A stretch of DNA of 64,000 nt from Luteibacter aegosomatis (GCF_023078455.1 NZ_CP095740.1:186001-250000), one strand, 5' to 3'. Numbered from the stretch's first letter, positions 26,817 through 35,878 are shown. Made by a program: numbers and translations. The notes: generated from the letters alone by a model not told the origin.

Positions 26817-27434
26817 ATGAAACATGCATTCGACAGGGCGCTCGGCGCCCTCGCAAAAACGGATCGCGTGGGTATCACGCTCATGCGCCTGGCGATCGCC
26901 ATCGTGTTCATGTGGATCGGCACGCTGAAGTTCGTTCCCTACGAGGCGGACAGCATCACGCCGTTCGTGGCCAACAGTCCCGTGATGTCGTTCTTCTACG
27001 AGCATCCGACGGAGTACAAGGCGCACCTCACCCATGAGGGCGAGCTCGATCCGGTGAAGCGCGAGTGGCAGACGGCGAACAATACGTACGGTTTCTCCAC
27101 CGGGTTGGGCGTGGTCGAGTGGGCCATCGCATTGCTCGTGCTGGCTTACCCGGTGTCGAAGCGGCTTGGTCTGCTCGGTGCGTTCCTTTCGTTCGTGACG
27201 ACGTTGGTCACGCTATCGTTCCTGGTGACGACACCCGAAGCATGGGTGGGAGCGCTCGGCGACGCCCAGCACGGCTTTCCCTATCTCTCGGGCGCAGGCC
27301 GCCTGGTGCTCAAGGACACGATGATGCTGGCGGGCGCATGGATCATCGGCGTGGATGCCGCCAGGGGCGTCCTGGCCGAAAGGAAGGAAAAGGCGGCCAT
27401 CGCCGTGAACGGCGCGCGCGTGGCGCTGCGCTGA
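26817..27434 (+). CDS. DUF417 (YkgB/RclC-like) membrane protein
   Basis: A 205-residue protein with four membrane helices (around residues 23-42, 95-115, 120-142, 165-185). The DUF417 signature is clear: MRLAIAIVFMWIGTLKFVPYEADSI near the start, then TPFVANSPVMSF. RclC/YkgB is an inner-membrane protein needed for reactive-chlorine resistance in E. coli. The AhpD-like partner and the divergent LysR support a role in oxidant or electrophile stress. A 12-bp terminator hairpin follows directly. Confidence 0.8.
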   Translation: MKHAFDRALGALAKTDRVGITLMRLAIAIVFMWIGTLKFVPYEADSITPFVANSPVMSFFYEHPTEYKAHLTHEGELDPVKREWQTANNTYGFSTGLGVVEWAIALLVLAYPVSKRLGLLGAFLSFVTTLVTLSFLVTTPEAWVGALGDAQHGFPYLSGAGRLVLKDTMMLAGAWIIGVDAARGVLAERKEKAAIAVNGARVALR

Positions 27435-27445
27435 ACGGATGCGAA

Positions 27446-27474
27446 AAGGCCCCGGCTTTGTGAGCCGGGGCCTT
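27446..27474 (+). terminator. Bidirectional intrinsic terminator
   Basis: A perfect 12-bp stem (AAGGCCCCGGCT / AGCCGGGGCCTT) with a 5-base loop, followed by CGTTTT on the plus strand. On the other strand the same stem is followed by TTCGC after its terminal T run. It separates the convergent RclC-like gene and sugar operon. Confidence 0.9.
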
Positions 27475-27489
27475 CGTTTTGCCGGGGAA

Positions 27490-28257
27490 TCAGTTCAGCG
27501 GTCTGACCCAGATGTTGCGGAAGCTGATGGGCTGCGAATGGTCGCCGTGGGCCTGAAGCTTGATCGGCGCCTCGGCATAGGGCTTGTACTTCGGCTTGCC
27601 GATGTAGAAGGTTTCACCCGTGAGTTCGGTGTGGTTCTGCACCAGCACGCCATTGTGGAACAGCGTGACGTAGGCCGGCGACTTGACCGTGCCGTCGGCG
27701 GCGAATACCGGCGCCGTCCAGACGATGTCGTAGGTCTGCCATTCGCCCGGCGGACGCATCGCGTTGACCAGCGGCGCGGCCTGCTTGTAGACGCTGCCCG
27801 CCTGCCCGTTGACGTAGGTGGGGTTCTTCCACGAGTCCATGATCTGGACCTCGTAGCCTTCGTCGCCGGGACCGGTCGACGCGAGAAACACGCCGCTGTT
27901 GCCGCGGCCCTGGCCTTCGCCGGTGATGTCCTTGGGCACCTGCCATTCCAGGTGGAGCTGGTAGTTCTTGAACTTCTGCTTCGTCTGGATGTTGCCCGAG
28001 GTCTTGTCGACCGTCAGCACGCCGTCGTGCACCTTCCAGTGCGCGGGCGAATGATCCTTCGATGCTTCCCATGCGGCGATGTCGTGGCCATCGAACAGCA
28101 CGACGGCATCGGAGGGCGGCGCGCCGGCGGTCTTGCCGGGCGACACGACCTTGGGCACCGGCTCCCATTGCTCGGTGGCCTTGGGATCGTCCTGCGCGGA
28201 CGACGAACCGGCGGCGAGAACGAGGAGGAGCGCAGCGCTCGTGCGCAGGACATTCAT
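27490..28257 (-). CDS. Secreted DUF1080 (3-keto-glycoside hydrolase-like) protein
   Basis: About 255 residues from the ATG at 28257, whose overlap with the upstream stop (ATGA) decides the start. Signal peptide ~1-21. The rest is one DUF1080 beta-sandwich: VVLFDGHDIAAWEAS, FHLEW-like YQLHLEWQVP, GRGNSGVFLAS, YEVQIMDSW, GEWQTYDIVWTAP and the final ISFRNIWVRPL. Members act on 3-keto-disaccharides or 3-keto-glucosides. It is the last gene of the 27490-35807 operon, whose oxidoreductases could make such a substrate. Confidence 0.85.
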   Translation of the reverse strand: MNVLRTSAALLLVLAAGSSSAQDDPKATEQWEPVPKVVSPGKTAGAPPSDAVVLFDGHDIAAWEASKDHSPAHWKVHDGVLTVDKTSGNIQTKQKFKNYQLHLEWQVPKDITGEGQGRGNSGVFLASTGPGDEGYEVQIMDSWKNPTYVNGQAGSVYKQAAPLVNAMRPPGEWQTYDIVWTAPVFAADGTVKSPAYVTLFHNGVLVQNHTELTGETFYIGKPKYKPYAEAPIKLQAHGDHSQPISFRNIWVRPLN

Positions 28258-29165
28258 ACCGTGCATATCTTGAAGGCCTCGGCAAACGATTCGAAGGGGT
28301 CGGGTCCCGCGGGCATGAACTCATGCGCGATGTAACCCTGGTAATTCAGGTCGGCGATCGCCTTGGCGATGGCGTGGTAGTTGAGTTCCTGGGTGCCGTC
28401 GATCTCGTGCCGCCCCGGTACGCCGCCCGTGTGGAAGTGACCGATCCACTGGATGTTGTCGCGGATGGTGCGGATCACGTCGCCTTCCATGATCTGCATG
28501 TGGTAGATGTCGTAGAGCAGCTTGACGTTGGGTGAGCCGATGCCCTTCATCACTTCGGCACCGAACGTCGTGCTGTCGCCCTGGTAGCCGTGGTGGTCGA
28601 CCTTGCTGTTGAGCAGTTCGACGCAGAGGGTGACGCCGTTCTCGGCGGCGAAAGGAGCGATCTTCGACAGTCCGGCCACGCAGTTGTCGAGGGCCTTGCG
28701 ATCGTCGATGCCCGCCTTCCGGTTGCCGAACATGGTGATCACGTTCTTCACGCCCGCCTTCTTCGCGAGGGGAATCGTGGCCTCCAGTTCCTTCAGCAGC
28801 TGGGCGTGGTTGGCCGGGTCGTTGAAGCCCATCTCGATGAAGTTCTCGCGCTTGGCGGGATAACCCATCGTCACGGCCAGGCCGCTGTCGATCACCGTCG
28901 ACCATTCGTCGACGTAGAGCAGGTCGACGCCGGCGAATCCCAGGGCCTTGAGGCGTTTGCACAGTTCGGGCAGCGGTGCCTTCGAGGTCCACCGGCTCAA
29001 CGATTGCTTGAGTCGCCCGGGCCCCGGTTTGGCCGAAGCGGCCTTGCCGGACACGGTCTCGGCGGAGGCGAGCAACGGCGCGGCGCCGAACGCGGCGGCG
29101 GCGGTGGCGAGATGCCCGAGCGCCGCGCGGCGGCCGATGTCGGGGGAGTGGTCCGATGTGGTCAT
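28254..29165 (-). CDS. Exported sugar isomerase-like TIM barrel (hydroxypyruvate isomerase type)
   Basis: A 303-residue xylose-isomerase-like (AP_endonuc_2) protein. The N-terminus has a Tat-like signal (GRRAALGHLATAAAAFGAAP). The barrel shows the metal-site strand motifs LCVELLNSKVDHHGY, VKLLYDIYHMQIMEGD, IGHFHTGGVPGRHE and GYIAHEFMPAG, close to Hyi/hydroxypyruvate isomerase. It overlaps both neighbours by four bases. With two other TIM barrels in the operon, each probably handles a different keto-sugar step; the exact reaction is inferred only from family. Confidence 0.8.
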   Translation of the reverse strand: MTTSDHSPDIGRRAALGHLATAAAAFGAAPLLASAETVSGKAASAKPGPGRLKQSLSRWTSKAPLPELCKRLKALGFAGVDLLYVDEWSTVIDSGLAVTMGYPAKRENFIEMGFNDPANHAQLLKELEATIPLAKKAGVKNVITMFGNRKAGIDDRKALDNCVAGLSKIAPFAAENGVTLCVELLNSKVDHHGYQGDSTTFGAEVMKGIGSPNVKLLYDIYHMQIMEGDVIRTIRDNIQWIGHFHTGGVPGRHEIDGTQELNYHAIAKAIADLNYQGYIAHEFMPAGPDPFESFAEAFKICTV

Positions 29166-30217
29166 TCGAGTCCCAGGATGGTTCGGTTGAATGCCCGGTC
29201 GCTGCCGCTCGAGGCGAAATCGTCGAAGGCGCGCTCGGTGACCTTGATGATGTGCCGGCGGATGAAAGGAGCGCCTTCCTTCGCGCCTTGCTGGGCGTCC
29301 TTGATGCAGCATTCCCACTCGAGCACGGCCCAGCCGGGATAGTCGTACTGCGCGAGCTTGCTGAAGATGGCGCCGAAGTCGATCTGCCCGTCGCCCAACG
29401 AGCGGAAGCGGCCGGGGCGATCGATCCAGGACTGGTAACCGCCGTAGACCCCGGAGCGCCCGTTCGGACGGAATTCGGCGTCCTTCACGTGGAAGGCGCG
29501 AATCCGCTCGTGGTAGTTGTCGATGAACTGCAGGTAGTCCATCTGCTGCAGCACCATGTGGCTCGGGTCGAAGAGGATGTTCGCGCGCGGGTGATGGTCC
29601 ACCGCATCGAGGAATCGCTCGAAGGTGACGCCGTCGTGCAGGTCTTCGCCGGGGTGCAGCTCGTAGCAGACGTCGACGCCGACCTCGTCGAAGGCGTCGA
29701 GGATGGGTTTCCAGCGCCGGCCGAGTTCGGCGAAGGCTTCCTCGACCAACCCGGCGGGGCGTTGCGGCCACGGATAGAACAACTGCCAGGCCAGCGCGCC
29801 GGAGAACGTCGCATGCGCCGTCAGGCCGAGGTGATGGCTGGCCTTCGCCGCCAACTTGAGCTGTCGTACCGCCCATTCCTGGCGCTGCTGAGGACGGCCG
29901 CGCAGCTCGGGCGGCGCAAAGCCGTCGAACAGGCGATCGTAGGCGGGATGCGACGCCACCAGCTGACCCTGCAGGTGCGTGGACAATTCGGTCACCGCCA
30001 GGCCGTGTTCGGCGAGCATGCCGGTGATGTCGTCGCAGTATCCCTTGCTGGACGCCGCCTTCTCCAGATCGAACAGGCGGGCGTCGTTGGAAGGAATCTG
30101 CACGCCCACGAAGCCGAGCGACGCCGCCCAGCGGGCGATGTCGGGCAAGGTGTTGAACGGCGCCTCGTCGGATGCGAACTGGGCGAGGAAGATGCCCGGG
30201 CCCTTGAGTGTCTTCAT
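29162..30217 (-). CDS. Sugar phosphate isomerase/epimerase-family TIM barrel
   Basis: A 351-residue xylose-isomerase-like protein without a signal peptide, so it should be cytoplasmic. Metal-ligand strands are VDVCYELHPGEDLHDG, NILFDPSHMVLQQMDY, RAFHVKDAEF and PGWAVLEWECCIKD. It is longer than the other two barrels of the operon and contains an insertion (~residues 240-275). It may isomerise or cleave a keto-sugar taken in by the MFS transporter. It is spaced one base from the gene upstream and overlaps the next by four. Confidence 0.8.
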   Translation of the reverse strand: MKTLKGPGIFLAQFASDEAPFNTLPDIARWAASLGFVGVQIPSNDARLFDLEKAASSKGYCDDITGMLAEHGLAVTELSTHLQGQLVASHPAYDRLFDGFAPPELRGRPQQRQEWAVRQLKLAAKASHHLGLTAHATFSGALAWQLFYPWPQRPAGLVEEAFAELGRRWKPILDAFDEVGVDVCYELHPGEDLHDGVTFERFLDAVDHHPRANILFDPSHMVLQQMDYLQFIDNYHERIRAFHVKDAEFRPNGRSGVYGGYQSWIDRPGRFRSLGDGQIDFGAIFSKLAQYDYPGWAVLEWECCIKDAQQGAKEGAPFIRRHIIKVTERAFDDFASSGSDRAFNRTILGLE

Positions 30218-30218
30218 G

Positions 30219-30809
30219 TCAGATCTTCAGTGAGGTCTCTTCGGCCCAGGCCTTGCCGTTACCCGCCTGGGACAGCGGGATATCGCCCTTCCAGGCGCCG
30301 GGCACGGGATCGTACTGAAGCACCTGCGTGCAACCCGGTTGCGACAGGAAGAAGCCCAGCATCGCCAGCTTCTTGCTCATCAGCACGAAATCCGCCGCGG
30401 GAGCCGGCTTGCCGCCCTTGGGAACGGCGAGGCCTTCGGCATGCAGCTTCGTCACCAGCGCCTTGCGCTGGGCGGGGTCGAGCTGGAGGAACGGCTTGCC
30501 GCCCGCCTTGTCGAACGCCGCCATCGCGGTAAGGTAGCGCTGCTGTTCGGCCTTGGTGTAGACCGCCTTGAACATCTGGTCGGCGAACAACGGCACGCCC
30601 GCGTCGACGGCGCCCGGGGTGTCGGTGCGCGGGATCACGATGTCCGACACGGCGCCGACCAGGCCGTACTGGGACGGCGTGAAGAATTCGGGCTTCGCGC
30701 CCGGCTTCTGCGACGCGGCGTGCGCATCGAAGACGGCCAGCAACGACGGTCCCGCGATCGCGCCCACGGCGAGCGCGGACATGCTTTTCAACCATTCGCG
30801 ACGATTCAT
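30219..30809 (-). CDS. Gluconate 2-dehydrogenase subunit 3-like, Tat-exported
   Basis: About 196 residues. The start at 30809 gives a twin-arginine-type signal (NRREWLKSMSALAVGAIAGP). The mature part is a Gluconate_2-dh3 domain: FFTPSQYGLVGAVSDIVIPRTDTPGA, GVPLFADQMF and LTAMAAFDKAGG are typical. This small subunit usually carries the signal that exports the FAD-containing large subunit with it. That large subunit is encoded 11 bases upstream and lacks its own signal. A cytochrome c subunit, seen in many such dehydrogenases, is missing from the operon. Confidence 0.85.
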   Translation of the reverse strand: MNRREWLKSMSALAVGAIAGPSLLAVFDAHAASQKPGAKPEFFTPSQYGLVGAVSDIVIPRTDTPGAVDAGVPLFADQMFKAVYTKAEQQRYLTAMAAFDKAGGKPFLQLDPAQRKALVTKLHAEGLAVPKGGKPAPAADFVLMSKKLAMLGFFLSQPGCTQVLQYDPVPGAWKGDIPLSQAGNGKAWAEETSLKI

Positions 30810-30820
30810 GGTGTCGGTCC

Positions 30821-32512
30821 TCAGATGTTGCCGCGCTTGAGTTCTTCCACGGCGTGGTTGGCCGCGCGCGCGGTCATCGCCATGTAAGTCAGGGACGGGT
30901 TCTGGCAGGCGGACGACGCCATCGCCGAGCCGTCGGTCACGTAGACGTTCTTGCAGGCGTGCATCTGGTTCCAACCGTTGAGTACCGAGGTCTTCGGATC
31001 GCGGCCCATGCGCGCGGTGCCCATCTCGTGGATGCCCGCACCCACGTTGGCCTTGATCTTGAACGAGTTCACGTCGCGGTAGCCGGCGGCGGTGAGCATC
31101 TCCATCGCGTCGTCGATGATCGCCTTGCCGATCATGAGTTCGTTTTCCTGGTGGGCGGCATCGAAGTTGAGCACGGGCAGGCCGTACTTGTCCTTGTGGT
31201 TGCGGTCCAGGGTCACGAAGTTCTTGTGGTTGGGCAGCATCTCGCCGAAGCCCATCATCGACACGTACCACGGGCCGGGCTCCTGCGCGGCGCGCTTGAG
31301 GTCTTCGCCCAGGGCCTGCTGGTCCACGAGGCGCGTCCAGTCCTGGCGGCCCGCGCCGCCCTGGAAGCCGAAGCCGCGCAGGTATTTCTGCTTGTCGTTG
31401 CCCACGTTGCGGTAGCGCGGGATGTAGAAGCCGTTCGGGCGCCGCCCCGAGTAGTAGCGGTCTTCATGGCCTTCGACCATGGCGCGCGCGCCGGTGCCGA
31501 AGAGATGGTCCATGATGTTGTGGCCGAGTTCGCCGCTGTCGTTGCCGAAGCCGTTGGGGAAACGGCTCGAGGTCGAATTCATCAGGATGTGCGCCGTGCC
31601 GAAGGTGGAGGCGCACATGAAGATCACCTTGGCGAAATACTCGGTCTGGTGGCCGGTCTCCGCGTCGAGCACGCGCACGCCGGTGGCCTTGCCCTTGTCG
31701 TTGTCGTAGATGAGCTCATAGACGATGGCGTTGGTCACCATGGTCATGTTGCCGGTGCGTTCGGCCGAGGGCAGGGTCGACGAGTTGCTGCTGAAGTAGC
31801 CGCCGAACGGACAGCCGCGCATGCACAGGTTGCGGTACTGACAGGTGCCGCGCTGCGGGCTCTGGTCGTGCTTGAGCGGCTCGGAGAGGTTGGCGGTGCG
31901 GCCGATGATGAGCTTGCGGTGGAACTTGTCGTTGAGCTTGCCCTGGAAATCCTTCTCGACGCAGTTGAGTTCCATCGGCTTGAGGAATTTGCCGTCCGGC
32001 AACTGGGCCAGGCCGTCGGTGTTGCCGCTGACGCCGATGAAGTGCTCGACGTGGTCGTACCAGGGCGCGAGGTCCGCATAGCGGATGGGCCAGTCCACGC
32101 CCACGCCTTCCTTGCCGTTCGCTTCGAAATCCAGGTCGCTCAGGCGATAGCTCTGGCGTCCCCACATCAACGAGCGGCCGCCCACGTGGTATCCGCGGAA
32201 CCAGTCGAAGGGCTTGGTTTCCTCGTAGGGATTGTCGATGTCGTCGGCGAACCAGTGCTTGGTGGACTGGGTGATGCCGTAGAACGACGGACGCGTATGC
32301 TTGGGCCAGCGCGCGATGTCTTCCTGCGTCGGCTCGTCGCCGTAGGGGAGTTCCCAGGGCGCCTTCATGGCCGTCGGGTAATCGAGGTGCTTGACCATCG
32401 GGCCGCGCTCGAGCACGAGCGTCTTCAGGCCCTTCTCGGTGAGTTCCTTGGCGGCCCAGCCGCCGCTGACGCCGGTACCGACGACGATGGCGTCGAATGT
32501 GTTCTTTTCCAT
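30821..32512 (-). CDS. GMC-family FAD oxidoreductase, large subunit
   Basis: A 563-residue flavoenzyme of the GMC family. The N-terminus binds FAD (FDAIVVGTGVSGGWAAKELT). The second signature region is near GRSLMWGRQSYR, and the C-terminus has VYVTDGSAMASSACQNPSLT, with NVGAGIHEMGTARMG holding the catalytic His. CQYRNLCMRGCPFG in the middle is a cysteine-rich patch found in gluconate and glucoside 3-dehydrogenases of this type. Together with subunit 3 it is best read as a periplasmic sugar or glycoside 3-dehydrogenase that passes electrons to an unlinked acceptor. Confidence 0.85.
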   Translation of the reverse strand: MEKNTFDAIVVGTGVSGGWAAKELTEKGLKTLVLERGPMVKHLDYPTAMKAPWELPYGDEPTQEDIARWPKHTRPSFYGITQSTKHWFADDIDNPYEETKPFDWFRGYHVGGRSLMWGRQSYRLSDLDFEANGKEGVGVDWPIRYADLAPWYDHVEHFIGVSGNTDGLAQLPDGKFLKPMELNCVEKDFQGKLNDKFHRKLIIGRTANLSEPLKHDQSPQRGTCQYRNLCMRGCPFGGYFSSNSSTLPSAERTGNMTMVTNAIVYELIYDNDKGKATGVRVLDAETGHQTEYFAKVIFMCASTFGTAHILMNSTSSRFPNGFGNDSGELGHNIMDHLFGTGARAMVEGHEDRYYSGRRPNGFYIPRYRNVGNDKQKYLRGFGFQGGAGRQDWTRLVDQQALGEDLKRAAQEPGPWYVSMMGFGEMLPNHKNFVTLDRNHKDKYGLPVLNFDAAHQENELMIGKAIIDDAMEMLTAAGYRDVNSFKIKANVGAGIHEMGTARMGRDPKTSVLNGWNQMHACKNVYVTDGSAMASSACQNPSLTYMAMTARAANHAVEELKRGNI

Positions 32513-32521
32513 GCAGGTTCC

Positions 32522-33394
32522 TCAGCGCAGCGGGCGCAGGTAATCGAAGTCGACGCGCGCGGCGTCGAGCGAGCTCATGCGGGCGAACGGGCCTTCCTGT
32601 TCGACGAAGCAGTGCTTCAGGCCGGCGGCATCGGCCGCCGCCATGATCGGCTTGTAGTCGAGCGTGCCGCGGCCCAGTTCCGCGCCCGGGTAATCCTTGG
32701 CGTTGCCGGGCAGGAAATCCTTCGCGTGCATCAGCGGGATGCGACCGGGGTTGGCCTTGAAGTAGTCGGCGGGGTTCTTGCCGCCCGCGTGCACCCAGCC
32801 GCAGTCGAGTTCGAACTGGACGAGGGCGTGGTCGGTTTCCGCGAGCAGCACGTCGTAATACACCTTGCCGCCGCCCACGTCGGTGAACTCGGCATGGTGG
32901 TTGTGATACGCGTACTGAAGCCCGGCCGCCTTGGCCTTCTCGCCGAGCCGGTTGGCGTACTCGGCGGTGCGCTTGGCGTCGTCGAGCGTGTAGGTCGGAT
33001 CGTCGCCGCCCTTTTCCTTCTGCATCATCGAGGGCAGCATGCTGCTGACGATGTACTTGCAACCCAGCACGTGCGCCGCGTCGACGCTCTTGTCGAAGCC
33101 CAGGCTGTCGCAGTGCAGGCTGGGGCAGGCCAGCCCGGCTTCCTTGAGCTGGTCGCGCAGGGTCTGGGCGGTGCTGGTGATGATCGCCTCGATCTCCGAG
33201 TAGCCGATCGACTTCAGCGTCTTGAGGGTACCCACGGGGTCTTTCTGATAAGCGTCGAGCACCATGTAGAGCTGGATGCCCATGGTCTTGCCCTTGGAAG
33301 CGGCGGCGAGAAGTCGTCCGGGCGCGCCGAGGCCGAGCCCCAGCGCCGTGCCGCACAGCGCGGATCGCGCCAGGAATTGCCTGCGAGTCAACAT
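32522..33394 (-). CDS. Tat-exported sugar isomerase-like TIM barrel
   Basis: A 290-residue protein with a clear twin-arginine signal (RRQFLARSALCGTALGLGLG). The barrel has LQYAYHNHHAEF, ALVQFELDCGWVHAGG, IPLMHAKDF and HCFVEQEGPF at the metal-binding strand ends. It is therefore a periplasmic xylose-isomerase-like enzyme, the third in this operon. It lies nine bases from the GMC gene, so it may act on the oxidised product before or during import. Confidence 0.8.
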   Translation of the reverse strand: MLTRRQFLARSALCGTALGLGLGAPGRLLAAASKGKTMGIQLYMVLDAYQKDPVGTLKTLKSIGYSEIEAIITSTAQTLRDQLKEAGLACPSLHCDSLGFDKSVDAAHVLGCKYIVSSMLPSMMQKEKGGDDPTYTLDDAKRTAEYANRLGEKAKAAGLQYAYHNHHAEFTDVGGGKVYYDVLLAETDHALVQFELDCGWVHAGGKNPADYFKANPGRIPLMHAKDFLPGNAKDYPGAELGRGTLDYKPIMAAADAAGLKHCFVEQEGPFARMSSLDAARVDFDYLRPLR

Positions 33395-33411
33395 GAAACG
33401 TGCTCCTCCAA

Positions 33412-34617
33412 TCAATGGGCCTGGGTCGCGGGCGCGGTGGCCGCCACCTTGCGATCCTTGAACATCACGACGAACAAGACGAAAACGAAGGCGGCGAAGG
33501 CGCCGGCGATCAACCAGATCGAGGTCCAGTCGTGCGCCGCGTCGCCACGGGTGTAGGTCTGTACGACCACGCCGGACAACCACGAGCCGACGAACATGCC
33601 CAGGCCATACGTCAGGAAGGTGATGAGGCCCTGCGTGGCCGCGCGCAACGCGGGCGGCGCCTCGCGATCGATGTAGATCTGGCCCACGACGAAGAAGAAG
33701 TCGAAGCAGATGCCGTGCAGCACGATGCCGAGCCAGAACATCCACATCATGCTGCCGGCGTCGCCGTAGGCGAACAGCACGTAGCGGACCACCCAGGCCA
33801 GCATGCCCACGGCGAGCATCCACTTCACGCCCAGGCGGCGGAAGAACCACGGGATGAGCAGCATGCAGAACAGTTCGGACATCTGCCCGCCGGTCATCTT
33901 GCCGGCGGCGTTGACCACGCCCGCTTCGTTGAGGAACAGGTTGGTAAAGGCGTAATAGAACTGCAGGGGAATACAGATCAGGAACGACGCGAGCGCGAAC
34001 ACCGCCATCGAGCGCTCGCGGAGCAGGTGCAGCGATTCCAGCGGCAGCGCATGGCGCATCTCGAAGCGCGTGTTGCGCGCGAGCGGCGGCGTGGGGGGCA
34101 AGGTGAAGCAATAGATCGCCATCACCACGGACAGGCCGGCGGCCAGGAGCAGCGGGGAGGCCGTGGCTTCCACGCCCCACGCGCCCACGGCCAGTCCCAC
34201 CAGGATCCAGCCGATGCTTCCGAACACGCGGATCGCGCCGAATTCCTCTTGCGGATCCTTGATGTGCCGCATCGCCAGCGAGGCGGTCAGGGCCAGCGTC
34301 GGCATGTAGCAGAGGCTGTAGGCCAGAAGGGGAGCGTAGACCATCACGAACGAGGTCTGCTGCGCGGCGACCACCAGCAGCACGGCGCCGAGCAGGTGAA
34401 GCAGGGTGAGCACGCGGCGCGTATCGAAGAGTCGATCGGCGAGCAGGCCCACGAACAGCGGCGAGATGATCGCGCCGATGGCGGTCGTGCCCGCGACGGC
34501 ACCGATTTCCGTACCGGTGAAATGCAGCGTCTTGCCCAGCCAGGTACCGACGGTGACGTACCACGCGCCCCAGATCGCGAATTCGAACAGCATCATTACT
34601 CTAAGGCGCCATTTCAT
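33412..34617 (-). CDS. MFS transporter, nucleoside:H+ symporter (NupG)-like
   Basis: A 401-residue permease with twelve expected helices. The start at 34617 overlaps the stop of the dehydrogenase gene (ATGA). Early motifs MMLFEFAIWGAWYVTVGTWL and the loop ADRLFDTRRVL, and GAIRVFGSIGWILVGL in helix 5, are those of the nucleoside:H+ symporter group, members of which in sugar operons carry glycosides. It should bring the operon's substrate or its processed form through the inner membrane. Confidence 0.8.
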   Translation of the reverse strand: MKWRLRVMMLFEFAIWGAWYVTVGTWLGKTLHFTGTEIGAVAGTTAIGAIISPLFVGLLADRLFDTRRVLTLLHLLGAVLLVVAAQQTSFVMVYAPLLAYSLCYMPTLALTASLAMRHIKDPQEEFGAIRVFGSIGWILVGLAVGAWGVEATASPLLLAAGLSVVMAIYCFTLPPTPPLARNTRFEMRHALPLESLHLLRERSMAVFALASFLICIPLQFYYAFTNLFLNEAGVVNAAGKMTGGQMSELFCMLLIPWFFRRLGVKWMLAVGMLAWVVRYVLFAYGDAGSMMWMFWLGIVLHGICFDFFFVVGQIYIDREAPPALRAATQGLITFLTYGLGMFVGSWLSGVVVQTYTRGDAAHDWTSIWLIAGAFAAFVFVLFVVMFKDRKVAATAPATQAH

Positions 34618-35807
34618 CCGCGTTTCCTCGTTGTGCGTGGGGTTTCGAGAGGGTCTTCGACCGCCTGCCAGACGCCGCCGGAGGCATGGCTCCGGAGCAT
34701 CGCGTCGACCACCAGGCTGTTGCGGTAGCCGTCGGCGAAGGTGGGCAGGGCGAGGGGTTTCGTATCCGACGTGGCACCGCGGCGGATCCACGCGTAGGCA
34801 TCGGCGATCACGTTGCGGAACGCATCCGCCCAGGCTTCCGGATGGCCCGCGGGAAGGTGCGCGTAGCCGCGCGCGGCGGGATCGAGCAGCGACGGGTCGC
34901 GCGTGAGCACCGTGTTGGGCTTCGCGTGGTGGCCGATCCACAGTTCGTTGGGTTGTTCCTGCCGCCAGGCCAGGGAGGCTTCGCGTCCGTTCACTTCCAG
35001 GCGCAGGTCGTTCTTGTGGCCGGGAAGCACCTGGCCGACGGTGACGCAGCCGCGCGCGCCGTTGTCGAAACGCAGCAACACGGTGGCCAGGTCTTCGCTG
35101 GTGATCTTGCGCTTTTGCGCGGGTTTCTTCGTCGCGCCCGCGAACGCCTTGGCCGATGCGTCGGGCACTTCGCGCACGGGCACGACGGTGTGCAGGTCGG
35201 CCAGTACGGCGCTGATCCGCGCGCCGGTCACGTGCTCGGCCAGGTCGCACCAATGCGAACCGATGTCGCCGAGCGCGGAGCTGGCGCCGCCACGCTTCGG
35301 ATCCAGCCGCCATGAGTAGGTGCGCTCGTCGGTCAGCCAATCCTGCAGGTAGGCCCCATGCACGAACACCGCCGGACCGACCTTGCCCTTGGCGATCATC
35401 GACCGCGCCTGCTGCACCAGCGGGTAGCCGCGATAGTTGAACGTGACGACGTGGGCGAGGCCGGACGCGCGTGCCGCCTCATACAGCTCGCGTGCTTCCT
35501 GCATGCTGCCGGCGAGCGGCTTGTCGGAAATCACGTGTTTGCCGGCGCGCAGCGCCGCCAGCGACACCTCGCGATGCAGGTGGTTGGGCGTGGTGTTGTG
35601 GATCACCTGCACGGCCGGGTCGGCCAGCAAGTCCTCGTAGCTGCCGTAGGCCTGCCCGACGCCCAGCTCACGTGCCCGTTTTCGTGCCGATTCCAGGCTG
35701 GAGCCGGCGATGCCGACGATCTGGACGTTGCCCAGGCGGCGCACGGCATCGAGGTGATGCGCGGCGATGAAGCCGGGGCCGACCAGCCCCATGCCGAGTT
35801 GTTTCAT
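34614..35807 (-). CDS. Gfo/Idh/MocA-family NAD(P)-dependent dehydrogenase
   Basis: A 397-residue cytoplasmic protein with the Rossmann start LGMGLVGPGFIAAHHLDAV and the family signature HVISDKPLAGSMQEARELYEA (K of the EKP-like motif, here DKP). The C-terminal substrate domain includes GDIGSHWCDLAEHVTG, the position of the conserved catalytic His. Members oxidise or reduce C3 of sugars, among other reactions. It is the first gene of the 27490-35807 operon and starts 72 bases from the nearest LacI operator. Confidence 0.85.
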   Translation of the reverse strand: MKQLGMGLVGPGFIAAHHLDAVRRLGNVQIVGIAGSSLESARKRARELGVGQAYGSYEDLLADPAVQVIHNTTPNHLHREVSLAALRAGKHVISDKPLAGSMQEARELYEAARASGLAHVVTFNYRGYPLVQQARSMIAKGKVGPAVFVHGAYLQDWLTDERTYSWRLDPKRGGASSALGDIGSHWCDLAEHVTGARISAVLADLHTVVPVREVPDASAKAFAGATKKPAQKRKITSEDLATVLLRFDNGARGCVTVGQVLPGHKNDLRLEVNGREASLAWRQEQPNELWIGHHAKPNTVLTRDPSLLDPAARGYAHLPAGHPEAWADAFRNVIADAYAWIRRGATSDTKPLALPTFADGYRNSLVVDAMLRSHASGGVWQAVEDPLETPRTTRKRG

Positions 35808-35878
35808 CGGTTTACCGTCCTGGCGCTTGTCGCGATCGACTGGCCTGCCATTTTTCCCCCGATGTACCTCCGCCCCTG

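Noticed and set aside
30854..33556. A 900-codon open frame on the plus strand opposite the GMC and TIM-barrel genes
   Set aside because: It is antisense to three clear enzymes. Its translation is a run of His/Arg/Val/Ala typical of a shadow frame in GC-rich DNA, with no family motif.
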